Shown here in pieces: positions 31,607 to 41,209 of a stretch of DNA of 64,000 nt (position 1 is the stretch's first letter; each line of letters starts with the position of its first letter). The DNA is taken from positions 2,232,001 to 2,296,000 of the forward strand of contig NZ_OX336253.1 of NCBI RefSeq assembly GCF_946902045.1. Direction: 5' to 3'. This DNA is from Neisseria sp. Marseille-Q5346 (GTDB taxonomy: Bacteria; Pseudomonadota; Gammaproteobacteria; Burkholderiales; Neisseriaceae). Under the pieces are notes generated by a model. That model was not told where the DNA came from and did no database searches. It saw nothing but the letters and a program-made list of their open reading frames with translations. A program made the position numbers and the translations under genes.

Positions 31607-32254
31607 ATGATTGAACAAATATTGGGAAGTATGTCAGGTATATTTTGGATTTTTCTGATCATTATTCCTTTGCTTTTATTAAAAGCACTGTTGAGAAATC
31701 CTAAAATAAAGGGAAGCATGGGGGAAATAGCAGTTCGTTCTGTAATTGGAAAAAATTTAGATGAGAAAACTTATTTTGAGTTTCACGATTTAATTATTCC
31801 ATCTCGAGATGGTACGACACAAATTGATCATATTTATGTCTCAATCTTTGGGATATTTGTGATAGAAACTAAAAATTACACAGGTTGGATTTTTGGTAGT
31901 GAAAAGCAATCTAAATGGACGCAAATCATCTATAAACAGAAACATTATTTTCAAAACCCGTTGCATCAGAATTATGCTCATATCAAAGCATTGTCAGAAC
32001 TATTGCAATTTCCTGAGGAGAAGTTTCATTCAATGGTAGTTTTCTTAGGTGATTGTGAGTTGAAATCGAAAATGCCACCAAATGTTTGCCGTATTAGGCA
32101 GGCGGCGGCTTATATTAAGAATTTTCAGACGGCCTTATTGCTTCCTCATGAGGTAGAGGCAATAGTTGCTGTATTGTCTTCAAGTTACTACCAAGCAAAT
32201 AGTGAAAAGCTGCGAACACATACGGAGCGTTTGCAACAACGACATCAGCGGTAA
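31607..32254 (+). CDS. NERD-domain membrane-anchored protein (nuclease-related)
   Basis: A 215-residue protein with one N-terminal transmembrane helix (residues ~8-28) and a NERD domain. The NERD motifs are KGSMGEIAVRSVI near residue 36, TTQIDHIYVSIFGIFVIETK near 67-86 with the D and E-x-K active-site pattern of the PD-(D/E)XK fold, and FQNPLHQNYAHIKAL near 115. NERD proteins are predicted nucleases, often near DNA-processing or defence genes, but their role is mostly unknown. The DNA is more AT-rich than its neighbours. A DUS lies inside at the FQTALLL codons and another after it at 32296-32307. Confidence 0.85.
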   Translation: MIEQILGSMSGIFWIFLIIIPLLLLKALLRNPKIKGSMGEIAVRSVIGKNLDEKTYFEFHDLIIPSRDGTTQIDHIYVSIFGIFVIETKNYTGWIFGSEKQSKWTQIIYKQKHYFQNPLHQNYAHIKALSELLQFPEEKFHSMVVFLGDCELKSKMPPNVCRIRQAAAYIKNFQTALLLPHEVEAIVAVLSSSYYQANSEKLRTHTERLQQRHQR

Positions 32255-32339
32255 CTATTAGAAAAGTCATCCTCTGAGTTTATTTCTGTAAAATTTCAGA
32301 CGGCCTTTAATATTTAATAATTTGGAAATGAGGTAAAAA

Positions 32340-32876
32340 ATGGATTTGAAAGAAACTAAATTAAGCAGTGAGCCAATCTACGAAGGTTCTTTTGTTACCA
32401 TCAGCCGCGATCGGGTTCGCCTGCCCAACGGCAACGAAAGCCAACGAGTTGTGATCCGTCATCCGGGTGCTGCATGTGTGTTGGCTGAAACGGAAGACGG
32501 TAAAGTTGTTTTGGTACGCCAATGGCGTTATGCCGCCGATCAGGCGACGTTGGAATTGCCGGCGGGTAAATTGGATGTGGCGGACGAAGATCCTGCCGAA
32601 TGCGCTTTGCGTGAGTTGGCGGAAGAAACGCCATATGTCGCCGATAGCGTTAAACTGTTGTACTCCTTTTATACTGCAGTCGGTTTTTGCGATGAAAAAA
32701 TGTATCTCTACCAAGCGCAAGGCGTGCGTTTGGGTAGCGAATTGAGCAATGATGAAGATGAAATTACAGAAACCGTCCTGATGAGCAAGGAAGAGGTGCG
32801 CAATGCATTGGCAAATAATGAAATCAAAGATGGTAAGACTTTGATTGGTTTGCAGTATTGGTTGACTCAGAATTGA
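32340..32876 (+). CDS. nudF: ADP-ribose pyrophosphatase, Nudix family
   Basis: A 178-residue Nudix hydrolase that splits ADP-ribose to AMP and ribose-5-phosphate. The Nudix box begins at LPAGKLDVADEDPAECALRE and ends LAEETPY, residues ~74-98, with the RELAEE metal-binding core. The preceding VVLVRQWRYAADQATLELP is characteristic of the ADP-ribose pyrophosphatase subgroup (NudF/YqkG), as is the later FYTAVGFCDEKMYLY with the typical P-G to V-G segment after the box. It stands alone, followed by a strong DUS-pair terminator. Confidence 0.9.
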   Translation: MDLKETKLSSEPIYEGSFVTISRDRVRLPNGNESQRVVIRHPGAACVLAETEDGKVVLVRQWRYAADQATLELPAGKLDVADEDPAECALRELAEETPYVADSVKLLYSFYTAVGFCDEKMYLYQAQGVRLGSELSNDEDEITETVLMSKEEVRNALANNEIKDGKTLIGLQYWLTQN

Positions 32877-32948
32877 TATGTTAAGCAGAAAATCCTTGAT
32901 GGATTTCTGAATACTTGAGCCTGATATTTAGATAATAAGGTTTCATAC

Positions 32949-32988
32949 AAACAAGGCCGTCTGAAAAAGCTTTCAGACGGCCTTGTTT
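32949..32988. terminator. Extended inverted DUS terminator
   Basis: AGGCCGTCTGAA (32954-32965) and TTCAGACGGCCT (32972-32983), with the stem extended outward by AAACA/TGTTT. It serves convergent nudF and the hydrolase at 33006. Confidence 0.9.
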
Positions 32989-33005
32989 TATTTTGTAGCC
33001 GGATT

Positions 33006-33644
33006 TTAACCTAATAAAGCCGGTGCAAACCGTGTAATCGTATCGCGCAAAACGATGAGTTTACCATGGAAGAAGTGGGACGAACCGGCAATGGTTATAA
33101 CAGGCAGGCCTTGTGGTTCTGCCCAGGTCAGGGCTTTGTTGATTTCGACGACTTCGTCTTCCGCACCATGAATCATCAATGTTTTGGCGACATCGGGAAC
33201 GTCTGATGGTTCCGGGCGATCGGTGTAGTGATGGACGGCTGCGCCCATCAGTAACAACAAATCAGGCGTGCGTTCTTGGGCGGCAAAGGTGGAAACGTAG
33301 CCGCCGAATGAGAAACCGGCCAGTACGAATTGCGGCGCATCAGGATGTTGAGCGCGGGCGTAGTCGATAACGGCAATACAGTCTTGCGTTTCGCCGCGGC
33401 CGTAATCGTGTTCGCCTTCGCTATTGCCTACGCCGCGCAAATTGGGCAGGTAGCAATGAAAACCGAGTTGGCTGAGGGCTTTGGCGGCGGTTTGGATGAC
33501 TTTGTTGGTGTTGGTGCCGCCTTGCAGGGGATTGGGGTGGTTGATGACGGCAACGCCGCGGGCGGATTCTTGTGTGCTTGGCAGGTAGATGGTTTCCAGC
33601 AAACCGGCCGGGCCGGGGATTTGAATGATGTCGGGTTTGAGCAT
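33006..33644 (-). CDS. Cytosolic alpha/beta hydrolase
   Basis: A 212-residue alpha/beta hydrolase without a signal peptide. It has VINHPNPLQGGTNTNKV near residue 33 (oxyanion region), LPNLRGVGNSEGEHDYGRGE near 67, the nucleophile elbow AGFSFGGYVS giving Ser115, MIHGAEDEVVEI near 158 (acid) and AGSSHFFHG near 188 (His). This pattern fits the short dienelactone-hydrolase-like family found in many proteobacteria (CPBP-like bacterial hydrolases of unknown substrate). It is native in composition, and is upstream of nothing on its strand except a DUS terminator. Confidence 0.88.
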   Translation of the reverse strand: MLKPDIIQIPGPAGLLETIYLPSTQESARGVAVINHPNPLQGGTNTNKVIQTAAKALSQLGFHCYLPNLRGVGNSEGEHDYGRGETQDCIAVIDYARAQHPDAPQFVLAGFSFGGYVSTFAAQERTPDLLLLMGAAVHHYTDRPEPSDVPDVAKTLMIHGAEDEVVEINKALTWAEPQGLPVITIAGSSHFFHGKLIVLRDTITRFAPALLG

Positions 33645-33683
33645 GAGAGTATCCTTGTTTATTTTCAGACGGCCTGAAACGGC

Positions 33684-34478
33684 TTACAGATAAAAATTCT
33701 TGCCGTTGTTTTGATTGTTGGCTTTCAAATCAGCAAGCATCCGTTTGAAGTCCAAGCCGTATTTTTCGCTTAATTTTTCGGCGCGTTTTTTCAGGTTGTC
33801 AAGATTTTGCTCTTTGGGGCTGCTTTGGAACGCCATGACCGCTACGTTACCGTGGCTTTCGGCAGGCAGCTCGAGCACGCGGCCGTCAAAGACGTTGAGC
33901 AGGCGTTCGACAAAGCGTTGATAACGCTGATCGCCGCTCCACCAGTTGGTAACAAATACGCCGTCTGGAGAGAGGGCATTGCGGCAGTCTTGGAAGAAGG
34001 GTTCTTCCACCAAAGCATCGATAATCTGTTCGCCGTCAAAACCATCTACCAAAATCACATCGGTATTGTGGCGGAACACTTTAATATATTCCGCACCATC
34101 CGCCTCGATAATTTCAAAATTTTCGCCTTCGTGCGGCAATTCAAACAGGCTGCGCGCTACGGCGATGACTTGCGGATTGATGTCAATGGCGGTTTGCTTG
34201 GTGTGGGGCAGATAGCTATCTATCCAACGGGCAAACGAGCCGCCGCCCAAGCCGATTTGGGTGATGTGTTTGGGCGGGGTTTCTGCAAACAGCAGCCAAC
34301 CCATCATGGCGCGGCTGTACGACAACACCAGCTCGGACGGGTGATCGACATTCATGGAGCTTTGAATGGTGTCGCTGCCCAAGTGCAGGGAACGGATATT
34401 ACCTTCTTCGGAAATGCCGACTTCGGGCAGATGGGATTTGGCTGGGCGTAGGCGGCGGTAAGGATGGCGGGGCGGCAT
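33684..34478 (-). CDS. Spermidine/spermine synthase-like aminopropyltransferase-fold protein
   Basis: A 264-residue protein with the Rossmann methyltransferase-like fold of SpeE relatives. IGLGGGSFARWIDSYLP near residue 76 is the cofactor-binding GGG motif, TAIDINPQVIAVARSLF near 98 the acidic strand-2 motif, and DVILVDGFDGEQI near 141 corresponds to the D-x-Y/D region of the active site. Many such SpeE-like proteins in Neisseria are annotated spermidine synthase, but the substrate is unproven and the tail is unusual (KANNQNNGKNFYL). The ATG at 34478 is used; an upstream in-frame TTG adds two residues. Confidence 0.85.
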   Translation of the reverse strand: MPPRHPYRRLRPAKSHLPEVGISEEGNIRSLHLGSDTIQSSMNVDHPSELVLSYSRAMMGWLLFAETPPKHITQIGLGGGSFARWIDSYLPHTKQTAIDINPQVIAVARSLFELPHEGENFEIIEADGAEYIKVFRHNTDVILVDGFDGEQIIDALVEEPFFQDCRNALSPDGVFVTNWWSGDQRYQRFVERLLNVFDGRVLELPAESHGNVAVMAFQSSPKEQNLDNLKKRAEKLSEKYGLDFKRMLADLKANNQNNGKNFYL

Positions 34479-34694
34479 GGGCAAAGACGGAAAGATGTAG
34501 AAGGCGTTATTTTAACAGAAACAATAATGTTTTGCGCTGGAGCGGTTTTCAGACGGCCTTTGAGCGTGTTGGATGGAAAGATAAGGCGTGTATTTAATTT
34601 TCTTTAAAATCATTGGTTTTTATAATTTCGTGAGTAACTTTGTTTTAAAATGCTTGCCAAGATGGGAACTTATCGGCATAATGCCGACTTCCTT

Positions 34695-34770
34695 GCCGGT
34701 ATAGCTCAGTTGGTAGAGCACCTGACTTGTAATCAGGGGGTCCCGAGTTCGACTCTTGGTGCCGGCACCA
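34695..34770 (+). tRNA. tRNA-Thr (TGT)
   Basis: A 76-nt cloverleaf with encoded CCA. Acceptor GCCGGTA pairs with TGCCGGC. The anticodon stem CCTGA/TCAGG encloses CTTGTAA, giving anticodon TGT (reads ACA and probably other ACN). The T-loop is TTCGACT. Its sequence is identical to the second copy at 34807. Confidence 0.95.
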
Positions 34771-34806
34771 GTTAAAGACTGATGGTGCCGCAAAGCATTT
34801 CAGTAA

Positions 34807-34882
34807 GCCGGTATAGCTCAGTTGGTAGAGCACCTGACTTGTAATCAGGGGGTCCCGAGTTCGACTCTTGGTGCCGGCACCA
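34807..34882 (+). tRNA. tRNA-Thr (TGT), second identical copy
   Basis: Identical over all 76 nt to the copy at 34695, starting 112 bp after it. It is probably transcribed with the first copy and ended by the terminator at 34886-34918. Confidence 0.95.
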
Positions 34883-34885
34883 ATT

Positions 34886-34918
34886 AAAAGCCCGATTGTG
34901 AAAGCAGTCGGGCTTTTT
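34886..34918 (+). terminator. Terminator of the tRNA-Thr pair
   Basis: AAAAGCCCGA (34886-34895) pairs with TCGGGCTTTTT (34908-34918); no DUS. Confidence 0.9.
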
Positions 34919-35009
34919 GCTTATGCTTTGATATTTTAAAAGCAGACCTTATAATACCGCGTTTCCATTTATAACAAAGGGCTGCCCGTCGGGCAGAACA
35001 CACAACACC

Positions 35010-35801
35010 ATGATTACCGTAAACACTTTGCAAAAAATGAAAGCAGAGGGCGAGAAAATCGCCATGCTGACCGCTTATGAATCCAGCTTTGCCGCGCTAA
35101 TGGACAATGCCGGCGTAGATGTACTGCTGGTCGGCGATTCTTTGGGCATGGCGGTGCAAGGTCGTCAGTCCACTTTGCCGGTGAGCTTGCAGGATATGTG
35201 CTACCACACTGAATGCGTGGCTCGCGGCACTCAAAATGCAATGATTGTCAGCGACTTGCCGTTTGGCGCGTATCAGCAGAGCAAAGAGCAGGCATTTGCG
35301 GCGGCGGCCGAATTGATGGCGGCCGGCGCGCATATGGTCAAACTCGAAGGCGGCGTCTGGATGGCGGAGACCACTGAATTTCTGCAAATGCGCGGCATTC
35401 CTGTTTGCGCGCACATCGGCCTGACCCCGCAATCCGTGTTTGCATTCGGCGGCTATAAAGTTCAAGGCCGCGGCGATAAGGCGGAAGCGTTGCTCAACGA
35501 TGCCAAAGCGCATGATGCTGCAGGTGCGGCAATCGTATTGATGGAGTGCGTTCCTGCGGAATTGGCGAAAAAAGTAACCGAGACCGTTTCTTGCCCGACC
35601 ATCGGTATTGGCGCAGGCGTGGATTGCGACGGTCAGGTTTTGGTGATGCACGATATGCTCGGCATTTTCCCCGGCAAAACAGCCAAATTCGTGAAGAACT
35701 TTATGCAGGGTAAAGACAGCGTTCAAGCTGCGGTCAAAGCCTATGTGGACGAAGTCAAAGCAAAAACGTTCCCATCTGTCGAACATACGTTTGCCGGATA
35801 A
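35010..35801 (+). CDS. panB: 3-methyl-2-oxobutanoate hydroxymethyltransferase PanB
   Basis: PanB makes ketopantoate from alpha-ketoisovalerate and methylene-THF, the first committed step to pantothenate. The 263-residue protein has the family length and the motifs [12 protein letters not shown] near residue 19, [14 protein letters not shown] near 40-53 (Mg-binding Asp), the KLEGG motif near 114, and LMECVPAEL near 179 with the catalytic Glu. A short hairpin (CTGCCC/GGGCAG around GT) lies just before the gene at about 34983-34997. panC follows after 119 bp and a DUS terminator. Confidence 0.97.
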   Translation: MITVNTLQKMKAEGEKIAMLTAYESSFAALMDNAGVDVLLVGDSLGMAVQGRQSTLPVSLQDMCYHTECVARGTQNAMIVSDLPFGAYQQSKEQAFAAAAELMAAGAHMVKLEGGVWMAETTEFLQMRGIPVCAHIGLTPQSVFAFGGYKVQGRGDKAEALLNDAKAHDAAGAAIVLMECVPAELAKKVTETVSCPTIGIGAGVDCDGQVLVMHDMLGIFPGKTAKFVKNFMQGKDSVQAAVKAYVDEVKAKTFPSVEHTFAG

Positions 35802-35811
35802 AATAAACTCC

Positions 35812-35845
35812 AGGCCGTCTGAAACTTATTTCAGACGGCCTTTTT
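35812..35845. terminator. Inverted DUS pair after panB
   Basis: AGGCCGTCTGAA (35812-35823) with TTCAGACGGCCT (35830-35841) and five T. It implies that panC has its own promoter. Confidence 0.85.
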
Positions 35846-35920
35846 AATGAATAAAAGCGTATAATCGGCGCGTGATTTCCGTTGATGAAACGGCGGAAAA
35901 GATAAAGGATTTTTCAAACC

Positions 35921-36757
35921 ATGCAAATCATTCATACGATTAAAGAATTGCGCGAGTGGCGCAAAACTGCCGGAAAAGTGGCATTTGTGCCGACCATGGG
36001 TAATCTGCACGAAGGCCATCTTGCGCTGGTGCGCGAAGCGAAAAAACGTGCCGATAACGTTGTGGTCAGTATTTTTGTCAACCGCCTGCAATTCGGACAA
36101 GGCGAAGATTTTGACAAATATCCGCGCACTTTGCAGCAAGATGCCGACAAATTGGCAGGCGAGGGCGTTGCCGTCGTGTTTGCGCCTGATGAAAAAGAAC
36201 TGTATCCGAATGTGGAACAGCGTTTCAATGTCGAGCCTCCGCACCTGCAAAACGAATTGTGCGGCAAATTCCGCCCGGGCCATTTCCGCGGCGTTGCGAC
36301 CGTTGTGACCAAGTTGTTCAACATCGTTCAACCCGATACCGCCTGTTTCGGCAAAAAAGACTATCAGCAGCTGGCGATTATCAAAGGCTTTGTCGAAGAC
36401 TTGAATTTTAATATCGAAATCGTACCAGTCGATACCGGCCGCGCTTCAGACGGCCTGGCACTTTCCAGCCGCAACCAATATTTGAGCGAAGCAGAGCGCG
36501 CAGAAGCGCCCCGCCTCTATCAAGAATTGCAAAACATTGCCGCCGCCTTGAAAAACGGCAATCTGGATTACGCCCAGCTTGAGGCTGAATGTATCCGCCG
36601 TTTGAGCGATGCCGGCTGGGTGGTTGATTACGTTGAAATCCGCCATGCACACAGCTTGGCAGTGGCGCATGTCGGTGATAAAGAATTGGTGGTGCTTGCC
36701 GCCGCCCGTTTGGGTACCACGCGCCTGATTGATAATTTGGAAGTGGCTTTGGCTTAA
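35921..36757 (+). CDS. panC: Pantothenate synthetase PanC
   Basis: PanC condenses pantoate with beta-alanine using ATP. The 278-residue product has the HIGH-like nucleotidyltransferase motif in [15 protein letters not shown] (residues 24-38) and the KMSKS-like loop [14 protein letters not shown] (near residue 175-188). [18 protein letters not shown] and FGKKDYQQL, both conserved in the family, lie between. A DUS (36445-36456) is embedded in the catalytic loop region and encodes SDGL. It lies downstream of panB in the same pathway. Confidence 0.97.
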   Translation: MQIIHTIKELREWRKTAGKVAFVPTMGNLHEGHLALVREAKKRADNVVVSIFVNRLQFGQGEDFDKYPRTLQQDADKLAGEGVAVVFAPDEKELYPNVEQRFNVEPPHLQNELCGKFRPGHFRGVATVVTKLFNIVQPDTACFGKKDYQQLAIIKGFVEDLNFNIEIVPVDTGRASDGLALSSRNQYLSEAERAEAPRLYQELQNIAAALKNGNLDYAQLEAECIRRLSDAGWVVDYVEIRHAHSLAVAHVGDKELVVLAAARLGTTRLIDNLEVALA

Positions 36758-36774
36758 AACCAAGCTGCTGTTAA

Positions 36775-36809
36775 AGGCCGTCTGAAACCTGTTTTTCAGA
36801 CGGCCTTTT
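36775..36809. terminator. Inverted DUS pair after panC
   Basis: AGGCCGTCTGAA (36775-36786) with TTCAGACGGCCT (36795-36806) and T run. Confidence 0.85.
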
Positions 36810-36845
36810 GTTACAATAACGCTTTTGCGTTTCTAAGGCTTTTCC

Positions 36846-39440
36846 ATGTCCAAACCCACTGTTTCCCCGATGATGCAGCAGTATCTCGACATCAAATCGC
36901 AACACGCCGACAAGCTGGTGTTTTACCGCATGGGCGATTTTTACGAGTTGTTTTTGGATGACGCGGTGGAAGCGGCGAAGCTGTTGGATATCACCCTGAC
37001 CACGCGCGGGCAGATGGACGGCGTGCCGATTAAGATGGCGGGCGTGCCGTTTCACGCGGCGGAGCAGTATCTGGCGCGGCTGGTGAAGATGGGCAAAAGC
37101 GTGGCGGTGTGCGAGCAGGTGGGCGAAGTCGGCGCGGGCAAAGGGCCGGTGGAGCGCAAAGTCGTGCGCATTGTGACGCCCGGCACGCTGACCGACGCGG
37201 CGTTTTTGGAAGACAAGGAAACCAACCGCATCGCGGCGGTGAACGCGGATAAAAAACACGTCGCCATCGCGTGGGCATCTTTGCAAAGCGGCGAATTCAA
37301 AACCAAGCTGACGACGGCGGACAAACTCGCCGACGAGCTGGCGCGTTTGCAGGTGGCGGAAATCCTGTTGCCCGAAGGCAAAAGCCTGCCTGACGGTTTT
37401 CATGCAACCTCTGCCAACATCACGCGCCTGAACTCGTGGCAGTTTGCCGCCGACGCGGGTGCGAAATTGTTGACCGAATACTTCGGCTGCCAAGACCTGC
37501 ACGGCTTCGGTTTGGACGGCAAGGAACACGAAGCCGCCGTCGGCGCGGCGGGCGCGCTGTTGAACTACATCCGCCTGACGCAGAACCTGATGCCGCAACA
37601 CCTCGACGGCATTTCGCTCGAAACCGACAGCCAATATATCGGCATGGACGCCGCCACGCGCCGCAATCTCGAAATCACGCAAACCCTCTCCGGCAAAAAA
37701 TCGCCGACCCTGTTTTCCATACTCGACGGCTGCGCCACCCACATGGGCAGCCGCCTCTTGGCACTCTGGCTGCACCACCCCTTACGCAGCCGCGCCCACA
37801 TCCGCGCCCGCCAAGAAGCCGTTGCCGCGCTGGGTTCGCAATACGAAACCTTGCAAGGCCGTCTGAAAAACATCGCGGACATCGAACGCATCGCCGCCCG
37901 CATCGCCGTCGGCAACGCCCGCCCGCGCGACCTCGCCGCCCTGCGCGACAGCCTGTTTGCCCTGTCCGAAATCGAACTGTCCGCCGAGGGCAGCAGTCTC
38001 TTAGAAACCCTCAAAGCCGTTTTCCCCGAAACCCTGCCCGTCGCCGAAACCCTCAAAGCCGCCGTGATGCCCGAGCCCGCCGTCTGGCTCAAAGACAGCG
38101 GCGTCATCAACCAAGGCTATTGCGCAGAACTCGACGAGTTGCGCCACATCCAAAACCACGGCGACGAATTCCTGCTCGACCTCGAAGCGCGCGAACGCGA
38201 ACGCACCGGCCTCTCCACCCTCAAAGTCGAGTTCAACCGCGTCCACGGCTTCTACATTGAGCTATCCAAAGTCCAAGCCGAACAAGCTCCTGCCGACTAC
38301 CAACGCCGCCAGACCCTCAAAAACGCCGAACGCTTCATCACCCCCGAACTCAAAACCTTCGAAGACAAAGTCCTGACCGCGCAAGAGCAGGCATTGGCAT
38401 TGGAAAAACGCCTGTTTGAAGCCCTCCTCAAAGACATTCAGACGACCCTGCCTCAGCTTCAAAAAGCCGCCAAAGCCGCCGCTGCGCTGGACGTACTCTC
38501 CACCTTCGCTGCCACCGCCGCCGAACGCAGCTTCGTCTGCCCCGAGTTTGCCGACTACCCCGTCATCCATATCGAAAACGGCCGCCATCCCGTTGTCGAG
38601 CAACAAGTGCGCCACTTTACCGCCAACCACACCCGCCTCGACCACAAACACCGCCTCATGCTCCTGACCGGCCCCAACATGGGCGGCAAATCCACCTATA
38701 TGCGCCAAGTCGCCCACATCGTCCTCATGGCGCACACCGGCAGCTTCGTGCCTGCCGATTCAGCTCAAATCGGCCCCATCGACCAAATCTTCACCCGTAT
38801 CGGTGCATCGGACGACCTAGCTTCCAACCGCTCTACCTTCATGGTCGAAATGAGCGAAACCGCCTACATCCTCCACCACGCCACCGACCAATCCCTCGTC
38901 CTCATGGACGAAGTCGGACGCGGCACCTCCACCTTCGACGGCCTCGCCCTCGCGCACGCCATAGCCGAACACCTGCTGCAAAAAAACAAATCCTTCAGCC
39001 TCTTCGCCACCCACTATTTCGAGCTGACCAAACTGCCCGAAGCCCACGCAACGGCGGTCAACATGCACCTCTCCGCACTCGAACAAGGACAAGACATCGT
39101 CTTCCTCCACCACATCGAACCCGGTCCCGCCAGCAAAAGCTACGGTATCGCCGTCGCCAAACTCGCCGGCCTGCCCAACCGTGCCCTCAAAGCCGCCCAA
39201 AAACATCTGGACGAACTCGAAGCCCAAGCCGCCGCCAACCGTCCGCAGCTGGATATTTTCAGCGCCATGCCGTCTGAAAATAGGGCGGATGAGGAAGAGC
39301 CGGACATTGAACCGGTTTGCCATGCCCAGACCGATGAGTTGGCCGAAGCGTTGGCGCAAATCCAACCCGACAACCTCACGCCGCGCGAAGCCTTGGATGC
39401 CTTGTACCGTTTGAAAGAAATCTGCAACAAGGTGTCGTAA
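36846..39440 (+). CDS. mutS: DNA mismatch repair protein MutS
   Basis: MutS recognises mismatches and small loops and starts repair. The 864-residue protein has the mismatch-reading [11 protein letters not shown] motif (residues ~25-36, with the Phe-x-Glu wedge). It has the connector and lever domains, the Walker A loop [16 protein letters not shown] near residue 606, Walker [19 protein letters not shown] near 680, and the ATHYFELT switch. Two DUS lie inside the coding region (37855-37866 and 39267-39278), the latter encoding MPSEN in the C-terminal linker. It is very GC-rich in the middle. Complete and probably functional, so this strain is not a mutS mutator by truncation. Confidence 0.97.
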   Translation: MSKPTVSPMMQQYLDIKSQHADKLVFYRMGDFYELFLDDAVEAAKLLDITLTTRGQMDGVPIKMAGVPFHAAEQYLARLVKMGKSVAVCEQVGEVGAGKGPVERKVVRIVTPGTLTDAAFLEDKETNRIAAVNADKKHVAIAWASLQSGEFKTKLTTADKLADELARLQVAEILLPEGKSLPDGFHATSANITRLNSWQFAADAGAKLLTEYFGCQDLHGFGLDGKEHEAAVGAAGALLNYIRLTQNLMPQHLDGISLETDSQYIGMDAATRRNLEITQTLSGKKSPTLFSILDGCATHMGSRLLALWLHHPLRSRAHIRARQEAVAALGSQYETLQGRLKNIADIERIAARIAVGNARPRDLAALRDSLFALSEIELSAEGSSLLETLKAVFPETLPVAETLKAAVMPEPAVWLKDSGVINQGYCAELDELRHIQNHGDEFLLDLEARERERTGLSTLKVEFNRVHGFYIELSKVQAEQAPADYQRRQTLKNAERFITPELKTFEDKVLTAQEQALALEKRLFEALLKDIQTTLPQLQKAAKAAAALDVLSTFAATAAERSFVCPEFADYPVIHIENGRHPVVEQQVRHFTANHTRLDHKHRLMLLTGPNMGGKSTYMRQVAHIVLMAHTGSFVPADSAQIGPIDQIFTRIGASDDLASNRSTFMVEMSETAYILHHATDQSLVLMDEVGRGTSTFDGLALAHAIAEHLLQKNKSFSLFATHYFELTKLPEAHATAVNMHLSALEQGQDIVFLHHIEPGPASKSYGIAVAKLAGLPNRALKAAQKHLDELEAQAAANRPQLDIFSAMPSENRADEEEPDIEPVCHAQTDELAEALAQIQPDNLTPREALDALYRLKEICNKVS

Positions 39441-39477
39441 ATAAGGCAAAGGCCGTCTGAAACAGGGGAAACATATA

Positions 39478-40329
39478 ATGAGTTTTGTTGACATTACTGT
39501 GGTGGGTATTACCGGCGCAGATTCTTATACCGAGGGCACGATGTACGCCGTTGCCCGCAGTTGCGCCGAATTGCCCGGAAGCCGCGGATTGCTGATCAGC
39601 CCGAGCCGTCCGCAAGGTTTGCCGGAAAATATCCTGCATCAGCCTTGCCGGCCATTCGGTTATCTGGAATACAATCTGTTTGTTTTGTACCAACTGATGT
39701 ATTACATCGAAACCGATTATTGTTTGATTGTTCAGAATGACGGCTGGGTGTTGAACGGTCAAAACTGGCAGGATGCCTATCGGGAATATGACTACATCGG
39801 CGCACCTTTGCCGATTTTGTTGGAAACCGAAGCCGACGGGCAGTTTTTCCTGAAGGGGACCGACCAATATTTGGCCAAACAGCATCTGATTCAGACTTCC
39901 CCGAATTTGGACGAGCCGCAGAACGGCGGTTTCAGCCTGCGCAGCAAGCAGCTTTTAACCATGCCGCGGCAACTGAGCTTAAATGTAGAAATCCAGCCGC
40001 CTTTGCCGCCGAAAGATGGAAAAATTGCCGGTATGGAATGGCTGGTGCGGCTGCACCACGAGGATATGTTTTTGACGGCGCAACACCGTTATAGATTGCA
40101 GGACTTGGGTTTGAAATTCGCGCCTCCGAATATTGCTACACAATTTTCTTCAGAAGTACCGTTTATCAATCGAATGAGGAATGTCCCTTTAGAGCGCGTC
40201 TTTGGGGCGCACTGGATGGGCAATGTGGTCTTGACCGGCTGCAACCGTGTCCGGTTTGCCCAATTGAATGAGGATAAATTGGAAACATACTCCCGTTTTT
40301 TTAGAAATTTGGGTTATGAATGGGAATAA
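39478..40329 (+). CDS. DUF5672-like putative glycosyltransferase
   Basis: A 283-residue protein resembling the DUF5672 family, found near glycan loci and predicted to be glycosyltransferase-like. Visible features are the N-terminal beta strand VDITVVGITGADSYTEGTMY, LVQNDGWVLN at about residue 83-92 where a DxD-like acidic site would be, YDYIGAPLP at 103, NGGFSLRSKQLL near 149, and a C-terminal FGAHWMGN. There is no signal peptide. It follows mutS by 37 bp, with a single DUS in between, and ends before an inverted DUS terminator. Substrate unknown. Confidence 0.7.
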   Translation: MSFVDITVVGITGADSYTEGTMYAVARSCAELPGSRGLLISPSRPQGLPENILHQPCRPFGYLEYNLFVLYQLMYYIETDYCLIVQNDGWVLNGQNWQDAYREYDYIGAPLPILLETEADGQFFLKGTDQYLAKQHLIQTSPNLDEPQNGGFSLRSKQLLTMPRQLSLNVEIQPPLPPKDGKIAGMEWLVRLHHEDMFLTAQHRYRLQDLGLKFAPPNIATQFSSEVPFINRMRNVPLERVFGAHWMGNVVLTGCNRVRFAQLNEDKLETYSRFFRNLGYEWE

Positions 40330-40333
40330 ATTA

Positions 40334-40364
40334 AGGCCGTCTGAAAGTTCAGACGGCCTTTTTT
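40334..40364. terminator. Inverted DUS pair
   Basis: AGGCCGTCTGAA (40334-40345) with TTCAGACGGCCT (40348-40359), 2-nt loop, and six T. It serves the DUF5672 gene and the convergent DUF4198 gene. Confidence 0.85.
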
Positions 40365-40372
40365 AATGGCTG

Positions 40373-41209
40373 TTAATGTTGATGATGGTGGGCATGGCGT
40401 GCAGCCGCGCGTTTGGTACCGACAGGCACAATCAGCGTTGCGTAAGTATTGTCTTTCTGACATACGCTTTTATCGCCGTAATCGGTCTCGTTCACCACTT
40501 TGATTTTCCACAAACCGTCAATCAGCGTAATCACATTGACCACGCCGTTTTTATCGGTTTTGCCGGAGAAGCCTTGAGGCTCGCGGTGGTCATGGGTCGA
40601 TTCCAAGTCCATTTCCGCCAAAGTGTCCGAGCTGGCGGTAACGGTGGCTTTAACCAAAGGCTCGCCTTTGTACAGGACTTTGACCGGCAAAATACCGCCG
40701 GCTTTGACTTCGTTCGGATTTTTCAGCGGAACCAGTTCCAGCTCTTGGCCGATAGGGCGGGTCAATACAGCTTCATCAACTGCGCCGTTGCCCACTTGGA
40801 CAAAGCTCTTGCCGAACATTTGCGATTGTTCGCAATAGGTGGCACCGGCCAGTTGTTTTAAGGTTTGCTGTTTCCAGCCATCTTTGTTTTTCGACCAGAA
40901 AGTAGGTTTGTAGGTTGCGCTGACCCAGTAGGAACCTTCAGGCAAAGTGGCTTTGGAAACGTATTGATAGTTTTCGCCCTTATTCACCAAATCAACGGTT
41001 TTCTTTGAGCTGCCGGTCAATTGCAGCGGTTTGAAAATATGTACGCGGTCGTCGGCGATTTTTTCGACATTGGGGAAGTCATGGCTGTAACCCAAATCCG
41101 CATGCAGGATTTGGCCGGCAGGCTGATGTGTCGGTGCGGCCACCCAAACATCGTGCGCCTGCGCCACTGCGCCCAATCCCAGCAATCCTAAAAGCATCCA
41201 TTGTTTCAT
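40373..41209 (-). CDS. DUF4198 periplasmic metal-related protein
   Basis: A 278-residue exported protein with a signal peptide cut after VAQA and mature start HDVWVAAPTH, the usual DUF4198/NikM-like beginning with an N-terminal His. DUF4198 proteins often accompany nickel, cobalt or iron transport. The C-terminus ends AARHAHHHQH, a His-rich tail suited to metal binding, and KVLYKGEPLVKATVTASSDT near 185-204 is the Ig-like domain. A long AT-rich upstream region with an 18-bp perfect palindrome (41319-41336) could bind a metal-responsive regulator such as Fur or Zur (inference). Which metal is not shown by the sequence. Confidence 0.82.
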   Translation of the reverse strand: MKQWMLLGLLGLGAVAQAHDVWVAAPTHQPAGQILHADLGYSHDFPNVEKIADDRVHIFKPLQLTGSSKKTVDLVNKGENYQYVSKATLPEGSYWVSATYKPTFWSKNKDGWKQQTLKQLAGATYCEQSQMFGKSFVQVGNGAVDEAVLTRPIGQELELVPLKNPNEVKAGGILPVKVLYKGEPLVKATVTASSDTLAEMDLESTHDHREPQGFSGKTDKNGVVNVITLIDGLWKIKVVNETDYGDKSVCQKDNTYATLIVPVGTKRAAARHAHHHQH

